A stretch of DNA of 8,759 nt from an uncultured archaeon. Its GTDB lineage: Archaea; Thermoproteota; Nitrososphaeria; Nitrososphaerales; CALBXV01. The notes under the pieces are model-generated. The model was not told the DNA's origin and did no database searches. It saw nothing but the letters and a program-made list of their open reading frames with translations. The translations under genes and the position numbers were made by a program. Position 1 is the first letter of the stretch. Each line of letters opens with the position of its first letter. The DNA is taken from NCBI GenBank assembly GCA_937890045.1, contig CALBXV010000146.1, forward strand, positions 1 to 8,759, in the 5' to 3' direction. Below are positions 6,001 through 8,759 of this stretch, one piece after another.

Positions 6001-8759
6001 ATGGGCTTATTATCTTTATTAAGCAGATTCATTTTTTTGCTAATCCACTCCCTGATTTCCGTTGTTTTTCTATAAAGATTTACCAGGGCTTCCGTTGGAC
6101 GACCATTCTCATCTATTAACGTACTCATTGGTATTACAGGTTCCACGTTACGCCTAAGTGGAACGTGCAGGGAACCATCGCTTTTGTTAATTACTAAATC
6201 CTCATTTTTAACGAGGGTGTTTATATATTCCCTGAGATTATTAACAGTGCTAAAGGAGCCAGTTAAAAAGTGATCAAAAATTTCCTCTATTGTTGAATCC
6301 TTTGCCCCAGGAACACCTTTCTTTTCCATTTCCTCTCTAACAAGAACAAGAATTTTACTCCGTGTAGGTGGTCTTAACATATCTAATACAAACACATGAT
6401 GGTGGAGTGATTCATTAGACATACCTTCTGCCCTTTTTTCTTCTACACCAAGAATTTTAGCAAATTTTATTAGGCTATCACGGTCATATGAAGGATTTGC
6501 AGGATCATATTCCCGTTCTAAAAACAATCTAACGTCAGGTCGTTCGGACACCTCCACCCCATCAAATCTATCGCTAATGGTTTGTGCCGCATTATCTTTT
6601 TGATTATCTTCAAGTTCTTGGCTAGTATTATTTAGCCCTTCAATAAGAATATTAGGGTGGTCACTTATATATTTATTTCTTATATCATCTGTAATCTCCT
6701 TATCACTTCGGACAGTACCATCCTCGTTTTCTATTGCAATTCCATGTTGTTTAGCTATTATCATCTTCAGTTCAGGCCCAAGGAAGTCAAATATGGGTAT
6801 AAACTTTTCCTTTCTTGCAACTAGTAAAGGCTCAAGTATTTCATCAATTACTATACGTCTTGCCAACTCCTTCGGATTGGTTATTTCTAGCTTGGTTAAT
6901 TTTGCAAGCATCATAACCATATACCCTCTTTGAACCGCTTCTTTTATATCTACAGGTGCTCCTCTAAGTAATATATCTACATGCTCTTCGTAACTTTCTG
7001 CCCTAATACCCCTCTCCTCTAATGCTGCACCTAGTTCTTGTGTAGAAAGACCATTGTATTTTTCAAATGTTTGTTTATATGCTTCCTGCTCATCCTTGGA
7101 GTCCCTGTATTCTTTTAATTCTTCCTGTCTTTCTTTATGCCGCTTTATGGCTTCACGTGCACGGGGGTAAGTGGAAAGACCACCGACACCACCCATGAGA
7201 AGTGCTGCTACACCAGCAGGCCCAAAAACACTAACAACTTCTGCCCATATCTGTGCCTCTGGTCTAATACCTGTAAGTTTTTCTGTAGTGGCTATACCAA
7301 ATTGCTGGAGACCCTCGGTTCCCATTTCAACGCCCATAACCTTTCCAATTTTTAACAAATGTTCTGTTAGCCACCCATGAGATGTCTTCGCAAGTATCTC
7401 ACCTTCTGGTACCATAAATAACCTTGCTAAATATCTGGTTCCAAAGTATTCGCCAGTACCCTCAATAAGCCCTGTCAGGAAAGGTGCCCACCATAATATA
7501 CGTCTAATAGCCCTTGCACCTGCAAAATCTCCCTGGTCCTCAAGCATCTGTATCCTGTCCCAAGCAGTTTCTTTAGTGGTCTGTGCTGTTGATAATCCGA
7601 AAAATCCCGCTACTGATGCTTGGGTAATACGATTTACTAATTGCTGGGCCGTCTTCAGTTCTCTTCTGGCGACTTTTCTCGTAGCAACTAACGGCTTTAT
7701 TATTTTTACTTGTGATGCCTTTATAGCAGCTTTCCCTGCAGCTGTTCCCTCGCCTATCAGTGCTGCCTGATACCTAGCATTTGCTTCAAATATAGCCTTA
7801 CTTGCCTTTTCAACTTGGGTCAGCCTAAGACCCACTTTAAGTAATATTCTTGCACCTGTCATACTTAAGCCCATAGGAGTACCTGACGTAGGTAATATTA
7901 TACCCGCCTCGTAGAACCACCTTGTAAATTCATCATAATCAGGTTTTGGTCCCCATAGTTTTTCAGCTCCAGTATCTGCCCAGTTAGTCAAAATATTTCC
8001 TACCTCTTTCATACCTAAAATTTTAAGCATCTGGCCCGTCATACGAGGAAGCTCGACTGTAAAACCTTCTCCAATACCCCTGAGAAGAGCGCCTGTTTTA
8101 CTGGTATATTTTTCATTTTTAATACCTTCAGGGCTATTCATATACGCATACGCTTTAATTGGAGACATTCCTCCAGCTCCAAACCCTCCTTTAAAAGGGC
8201 TCCTCCCTTTTAAAATCTCCGATCGTGCAAAACGTTGAGCGTCCTCTATTATCTTTCTTGTCAATGGGTTGTCTGGTTCCCTTTCCACTCCTCCACTGAG
8301 TAACCAGTCTATTTCTTTCTGGGTTGAATGAGGGGTAATTAATGGGTATGTTTGACTTATTCCGTTTACATATAAGTTTTCATCCCATTCATAATCAGCA
8401 ACCTTGCGATTACTGCCATCAGTCATGTTCAGCCAACCCTTATGGCCTTTTTTCTTTGTTATTAATGCCCTGCCGCTTGTGATATCATACTCAATCCGTT
8501 CCTCTCCCCTAGACCCAACAGGACGTGCATAATAATCCATTATATGGGTTCCATCTATACGAGACCGCCTGCTTTCAAACATCTGCAGTCCTGGGTCCTG
8601 ACTTACCTGTGCTTCCACTGCTCGAAACATGTCGCTATGAGGTCCCCATTTACGGGGCCTTATCAGCCCTGTATCTTTGTCAACATATAAATCAAACGGG
8701 GTATCTTTCCTGTCCACCTTTGGAACAGGAACATCCACCTTTTCTTGGAGTCGTGGAGG
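42..8759 (-). CDS. Giant multi-domain phage-type large polyvalent protein (LPD38-like) with tyrosine recombinase and zincin domains, 5' partial
   Basis: One uninterrupted frame ending in TGA at 42-44. Residue numbers here count from the GTG at 8736-8738, giving 2,898 residues. The frame stays open through 8759, and the AAGAAAAG before that GTG abuts it with no spacer, so a start outside the window is more likely. Visible parts in order: Gly/Ala-rich hydrophobic stretch (270-525), SAP-like segments (561-593, 750-784), tyrosine recombinase-like module (1075-1385), KTPAK-repeat Lys-rich linker (1508-1536), HEIAH metallopeptidase (1680-1810), coiled coil (1995-2075), LPD38-like region (2380-2660) and a basic tail (2840-2898). 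Only three cysteines are present (1734, 1739, 2470). No signal peptide is visible at the GTG. The family is known from phages and conjugative elements, where such proteins are proposed to be delivered with DNA. Delivery, DNA handling and self-processing are inferences here. The polyvalent-protein class is fairly sure; the overall function is unknown. Confidence 0.85.
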   Translation of the reverse strand, partial: PPRLQEKVDVPVPKVDRKDTPFDLYVDKDTGLIRPRKWGPHSDMFRAVEAQVSQDPGLQMFESRRSRIDGTHIMDYYARPVGSRGEERIEYDITSGRALITKKKGHKGWLNMTDGSNRKVADYEWDENLYVNGISQTYPLITPHSTQKEIDWLLSGGVEREPDNPLTRKIIEDAQRFARSEILKGRSPFKGGFGAGGMSPIKAYAYMNSPEGIKNEKYTSKTGALLRGIGEGFTVELPRMTGQMLKILGMKEVGNILTNWADTGAEKLWGPKPDYDEFTRWFYEAGIILPTSGTPMGLSMTGARILLKVGLRLTQVEKASKAIFEANARYQAALIGEGTAAGKAAIKASQVKIIKPLVATRKVARRELKTAQQLVNRITQASVAGFFGLSTAQTTKETAWDRIQMLEDQGDFAGARAIRRILWWAPFLTGLIEGTGEYFGTRYLARLFMVPEGEILAKTSHGWLTEHLLKIGKVMGVEMGTEGLQQFGIATTEKLTGIRPEAQIWAEVVSVFGPAGVAALLMGGVGGLSTYPRAREAIKRHKERQEELKEYRDSKDEQEAYKQTFEKYNGLSTQELGAALEERGIRAESYEEHVDILLRGAPVDIKEAVQRGYMVMMLAKLTKLEITNPKELARRIVIDEILEPLLVARKEKFIPIFDFLGPELKMIIAKQHGIAIENEDGTVRSDKEITDDIRNKYISDHPNILIEGLNNTSQELEDNQKDNAAQTISDRFDGVEVSERPDVRLFLEREYDPANPSYDRDSLIKFAKILGVEEKRAEGMSNESLHHHVFVLDMLRPPTRSKILVLVREEMEKKGVPGAKDSTIEEIFDHFLTGSFSTVNNLREYINTLVKNEDLVINKSDGSLHVPLRRNVEPVIPMSTLIDENGRPTEALVNLYRKTTEIREWISKKMNLLNKDNKPMTIMLKNALYLLEDLRFVRNYEDLYRYMWPMEDSLRKGENFDNIPDYYKEKQINKEVNEIESVIPRDELVKGISKILGIETVPVASKSKRRSTSAKVARSKGTYPLFSAFWSKIESKINALEASKEPWRPFTKTLSRLHGFLEKNTEMRDILLDNDGTLRKFTDIASDKWEKFGKTWTTYLAADGLSNNSSKKASYMLGHFFNRSLGWPELRTTMSGPGVKLIFDSQVKRAVGKSSPHQAATALQLQFFLDRAANAKEAFEKENTLKNRVTYYNANRDLLVFALYRYAGIKPAEIKWLRQSSVSEPGTITVYKSKTPAGVTTIDLVFGKEAFASILSGYRKAAKAFWDVPVDIKEDAFLFSHVRIDVNDKVTVKELLPTGVTLTLFKDYYLKSIDRLLLRDDLTSEQRMQLEEKKKHGEEMFKQHTYRHGLVFVFNLRKDLSEDERAYIFRWVSAKQNTAYRQQTAAIKITIQEQRDSLLQDLTYKKEGALTVKYPKEKGIKKWIEDNNINIFLPKGQHTFIAPEVSSFIRENVFIIQKEDDNTLAYVWEKGGKLYEIEPKDLDRVTSSPLEFKLLLEQLEGNKTTIEVKETEATGVVKKAKSTKKTPAKKTPAKKTPAKKKTKAEILADEKKTGGGRQSILAKFIKNINSIIAIKLKQQNKKVKKGEKHIIPSGLFKNISNILKKFDDKTPDLEQISKDLDIVVENLRSFKGPIDNASLELLNMVRDQVSSRYLNQLRELRDILHDGVYNKELFELDRPKFEALMKVLGIENVKLVFDPKSPLVGLININSKEGQQMLRDQGWEENRIEEARKRGAEIYRCGVYQCIFKGKNEGRVVITLGHGADISTVLHEIAHAFIQQGGEVKGITDRLARGEVANEEWMARELAIKWGREVKSKGVLSGIKKLGKATGKVNINYYISRPMFIAEENKKDGVTIEEALVPQLAQLVYRFAGLPVTMDKDTGKANEFMAVLEGSPQNHQDLHNAIESSYQGKNGMAVTEEEFLKNASWASKLRNYPKIKAVIDFLLPLGAQRESMMVEAARMAKSGILARGTEMTNRLTKVLKVVAADKVSVFFDYVDGKFDNPWFRRMMQALEVRMVELNKQFNDKKRYEIKIEELESGIKELDKGDKNYHTKRGTMEIKIEGFKKDIGKLKLEEVNIFPEAADHQAVTLKNNPTHEQVIAAGEKVFKLMEKAYWAYDEIHTIKSAIGAGMPNNLKKIAQEMKKLQLQMGKELLKHGHIDRNSYWKWYGRYIHYMYLRNLVDYKPFGSAYMKAEAGAKMERLAGVGTHSGMLEHRENLSQIEKQQIAHIKDIRTVIPIGFAETISVLANDKYFNLLKDPKMGVIVPFNKMKGPVKTEKGWVIEYKIPDVRTTETFKSERLDKLTNEKVDKVWFIRIKNKERVYHFHIDELADEISMMEGVIKKLKKDKTIAGFSAADRKQHLVYLNELKAAFAPVKEYLDVNFKEDLRKNYVRVGNKYGDISNEYLNKAVYDDLTPLISPEAHQGEVYMQIMKWNAQVTMAFKAGKVAINPPTMFRNVISNILQNNMRGRPLPHCLLDFMKALTSAATRDKWWQEARDIGLFRGNMMKAEAQEALDHFKKAEAHTTWFKLMNWVSKSTHLYGKIDEVAKLAIYRQLREKGHINRVGLALSGKPVNPYEAAVIASRWGMDYSQASRSIKHLRQQVSPFVTYQYKILPMILETLAHRPWILIKWVGFLGVGTTSWGFQGIAQTLSQSLLGMDDEEWKKMLKQLPDFILENNTFIPLPWKSKDGKVMWFDGLYFMPFGTWYATLKDLSKVEVAEAFKNAGISNPFLTAWYALNSGTRDKPPTDPFTKQPIFNKLDSPIEQFIKILSWTHNIVTPGAIENFMVPEAHKRGALVRIFDVEWAKLHNEDLRDKWNRRLGREQLLRILGINPYITWGPQTIATFKAKRAFYMKELSRKLRTLHPVKDRGKIIKIRKRFNKEIRRITKADVGYVGRGVYNR
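45..221 (-). other. Strongly basic C-terminal tail (residues about 2840-2898)
   Basis: The last sixty residues are dense in Lys and Arg, for example KAKRAFYMKELSRKLR and KIIKIRKRFNKEIRR, with few acids, ending GYVGRGVYNR. This suggests nucleic-acid contact or packaging with DNA, which is an inference from charge alone. The encoding DNA is rich in ATA, AAA and AGA codons. Confidence 0.5.
759..1601 (-). other. LPD38-like phage polyvalent-protein region (residues about 2380-2660)
   Basis: Several elements are typical, to my memory, of the C-terminal region of giant phage polyvalent proteins. They include NKYGDISNEYLNKAVYDDL (2391-2409); then AFKAGKVAINPPTMFRNVIS, with NPP at 2445-2447 and RNV at 2451-2453; an Asp-rich helical stretch (YGKIDEVAKLAIYRQL); DYSQASRSIKHL (2584-2595) followed by SPF at 2600-2602; and a hydrophobic stretch from about 2621 to 2650. 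Further upstream, at about 2150-2173, the ELLKHGHIDRNSYWKWYGRY type of segment also fits this class. The molecular function of LPD38 is not established; it is thought to accompany proteins delivered during phage infection or conjugation. The assignment is by motif memory, without a profile search. Confidence 0.6.
2514..2756 (-). other. Charged coiled coil (residues about 1995-2075)
   Basis: A run of about 80 residues has few helix breakers and alternates Glu/Lys with regularly spaced Leu, Ile, Met and Val, for example MVELNKQF, IKIEELESGIKELDKG and IEGFKKDIGKLKLEE. It probably forms a helical hairpin or coiled coil linking the part after the metallopeptidase to the C-terminal phage-type region. 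No enzymatic motif is visible. Confidence 0.6.
3309..3701 (-). other. Zincin-like metallopeptidase domain, HEIAH active site (residues about 1680-1810)
   Basis: The segment STVLHEIAHAF contains HExxH with His1764, Glu1765 and His1768. A likely third zinc ligand is Glu1793 in EEWMARELA, 25 residues after His1768, in the ExxAxxxA context common in gluzincin-type domains. Upstream strands such as NVKLVFDP (about 1684-1691) and RVVITLGHG (1748-1756) suit the beta-sheet edge that precedes the active-site helix. Zincin-like peptidases are a known component of polyvalent phage proteins. Possible substrates are this protein itself (release of modules from a polyprotein) or host proteins; nothing in the sequence decides. 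Cys1734 and Cys1739 lie just before the domain core, and two of the three cysteines in the chain are this pair. The motif is clear; the exact peptidase family is not. Confidence 0.8.
4131..4217 (-). other. Lys/Ala/Pro-rich basic linker resembling a histone H1- or HU-type tail (residues 1508-1536)
   Basis: After Gly1508 the chain becomes almost wholly Lys, Ala, Thr and Pro, with three KTPAK units at 1518-1532. Tails of this type occur in histone H1, in C-terminal extensions of bacterial HU proteins and in AlgP-like proteins, where they bind DNA without sequence specificity. Here it separates the recombinase-like part from the metallopeptidase part. It is probably disordered and could serve both as a DNA-binding tail and as an exposed linker open to proteolysis; both roles are inferred. 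Confidence 0.65.
4141..4185 (-). repeat. Three exact 15-bp tandem repeats encoding KTPAK units
   Basis: The unit ttcttagctggtgtc (plus-strand reading) occurs three times in a row without mismatch, at 4141-4155, 4156-4170 and 4171-4185. A degenerate partial copy continues from 4186. Being a multiple of three, it can expand or contract by slippage without breaking the frame. The identity at synonymous positions suggests recent duplication. Confidence 0.95.
4584..5516 (-). other. Tyrosine recombinase (phage integrase-like) module, residues about 1075-1385
   Basis: The N-terminal half (about 1075-1150) looks like the SAM-like core-binding domain of integrases: WTTYLAADGLSNNSSKKASY at 1089-1108 fits the usual 'YL...GLS..T...Y' pattern. 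The catalytic half starts near 1150. RDLLVFALYRYAGIKPAEI (1189-1207) matches box I, where the normal Arg is Lys1203 and the following Glu1206 is kept. Lys1227, in YKSKT, lies 24 residues on, the same spacing as R148-K172 of XerD. Box II is HTYRH: His1337 and Arg1340. Trp1364 follows Arg1340 by 24 residues (23 in XerD and Cre), and Tyr1373 follows Trp1364 by 9, as in both (H270-Y279, W315-Y324). The K1227-H1337 gap is longer than in XerD (110 against 72) and holds a charged helical insert at about 1300-1335. The fold is well supported; activity is uncertain because of the Arg-to-Lys change. A target or att site is not visible. Confidence 0.82.
6387..6491 (-). other. Second SAP-like segment (residues 750-784)
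   Basis: SYDRDSLIKFAKILGVEEK at 750-768 is followed by MSNESLHHHVFV (773-784). This is the spaced pattern of an initial helix with Leu and Ala, a Gly turn, a Lys/Arg-rich joint and a second helix, which resembles SAP or HeH/LEM domains. It would give a second possible DNA contact before the recombinase-like module. The evidence is pattern only. Confidence 0.3.
6960..7058 (-). other. SAP/LEM-like helix-turn-helix segment (residues 561-593)
   Basis: The segment YNGLSTQELGAALEERGI followed by a second helix ending VDILLRG fits the loose SAP pattern: a Ser/Thr-capped helix with x-x-L-x-x-x-L, a short turn with Gly, then a second helix rich in Leu. SAP and LEM-type folds commonly bind DNA. The match is short and degenerate, so a generic helical hairpin is a real alternative. 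Confidence 0.3.
7164..7931 (-). other. Gly/Ala-rich hydrophobic region with possible membrane helices (residues about 270-525)
   Basis: Several hydrophobic or amphipathic stretches follow each other: FYEAGIILP at 275-283, an Ala-rich helix at about 310-375, WWAPFLTGLIEG ending at 427, and V501-L521, which is uncharged and carries FGPAGVAALLMGGVGG. Before the last stretch are acidic/Gln elements, EGTGEYFG (426-433) and EMGTEGLQQFG (471-481). I have the impression that similar E-x-TE-x-x-Q plus Gly-rich hydrophobic patterns recur in giant phage proteins, but I cannot cite a named family. A highly charged helix (KRHKERQEE) follows at once, as at a membrane boundary. A part in membrane passage during DNA entry is inference; a buried structural helix bundle is the alternative. 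Confidence 0.4.
8190..8214. repeat. Perfect 10-bp inverted repeat with 5-nt loop inside the coding frame
   Basis: The left arm tttaaaaggg (8190-8199) and right arm cccttttaaa (8205-8214) are exact reverse complements around the loop ctcct (8200-8204). In the mRNA sense the loop reads AGGAG, a Shine-Dalgarno-like sequence. The stem covers codons around residues 175-183 (LKGRSPFKG). It is not followed by a U-run in the mRNA sense, so it is not a standard intrinsic terminator. Confidence 0.9.

Noticed and set aside
6140..6164. 7-bp inverted repeat gttccac/gtggaac with an 11-nt loop
   Set aside because: This length and loop are expected by chance in a sequence of this size, and no regulatory context is present within the coding frame.
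8166..8174. Minus-strand GGAGG just before in-frame Met191, a possible internal start
   Set aside because: Spacing is only one base, too short for normal initiation; the purines come from Gly-Gly codons.
1..8759. CRISPR array, tRNA, rRNA, insertion sequence ends or inteins
   Set aside because: No spaced direct repeats, cloverleaf, terminal inverted repeats with target duplication, or intein splice-site blocks were seen. The only tandem repeat is the in-frame 15-bp unit.

Overview
The window is almost entirely one gene. A single reading frame on the minus strand covers positions 42 to the right edge, at least 2,898 codons ending in TGA. No competing gene on the plus strand is credible. The left 41 bases lie beyond the stop and hold nothing I can name. 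The frame has no stop up to base 8759, and the first GTG (8736-8738) has no correctly spaced ribosome binding site, so the true N-terminus probably lies outside the window.

The giant protein has the character of a bacteriophage or prophage 'large polyvalent protein': very long, multi-domain, mostly helical, Lys-rich and almost free of cysteine (three by my reading). Its C-terminal region resembles the LPD38 (large polyvalent protein-associated) type found in phage and conjugative-element proteins thought to enter the cell with the DNA. Spot-checked lines are mostly 30-47% G+C, and Ile and Arg are often ATA and AGA/AGG. That fits an AT-leaning phage, but I cannot name the host.

Domain layout from the N-terminus (right to left in the window): an unrecognised N-terminal part (1-270); a Gly/Ala-rich, partly hydrophobic stretch with possible membrane-active helices (270-525); a helical part with two weak SAP/LEM-like segments (561-593 and 750-784); an unrecognised helical part (785-1070); a tyrosine recombinase-like module (about 1075-1385); an unknown linker domain (1390-1505); a Lys-rich KTPAK-repeat tail like those of histone H1 or HU proteins (1508-1536); a zincin-like metallopeptidase with HEIAH at 1764-1768 (about 1680-1810); a coiled coil (about 1995-2075); the LPD38-like region (about 2380-2660); and a strongly basic C-terminus (about 2840-2898).

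The most striking point is the recombinase-like module inside a giant phage protein. It keeps the catalytic Lys, HxxR, Trp and Tyr with spacings close to XerD and Cre, but the first catalytic Arg is Lys. With a protease, basic DNA-binding-like segments and possible membrane helices in one chain, it could be a virion-carried DNA-handling protein that acts on incoming phage DNA or host DNA and is cut into parts. The assembly and its role are inference.
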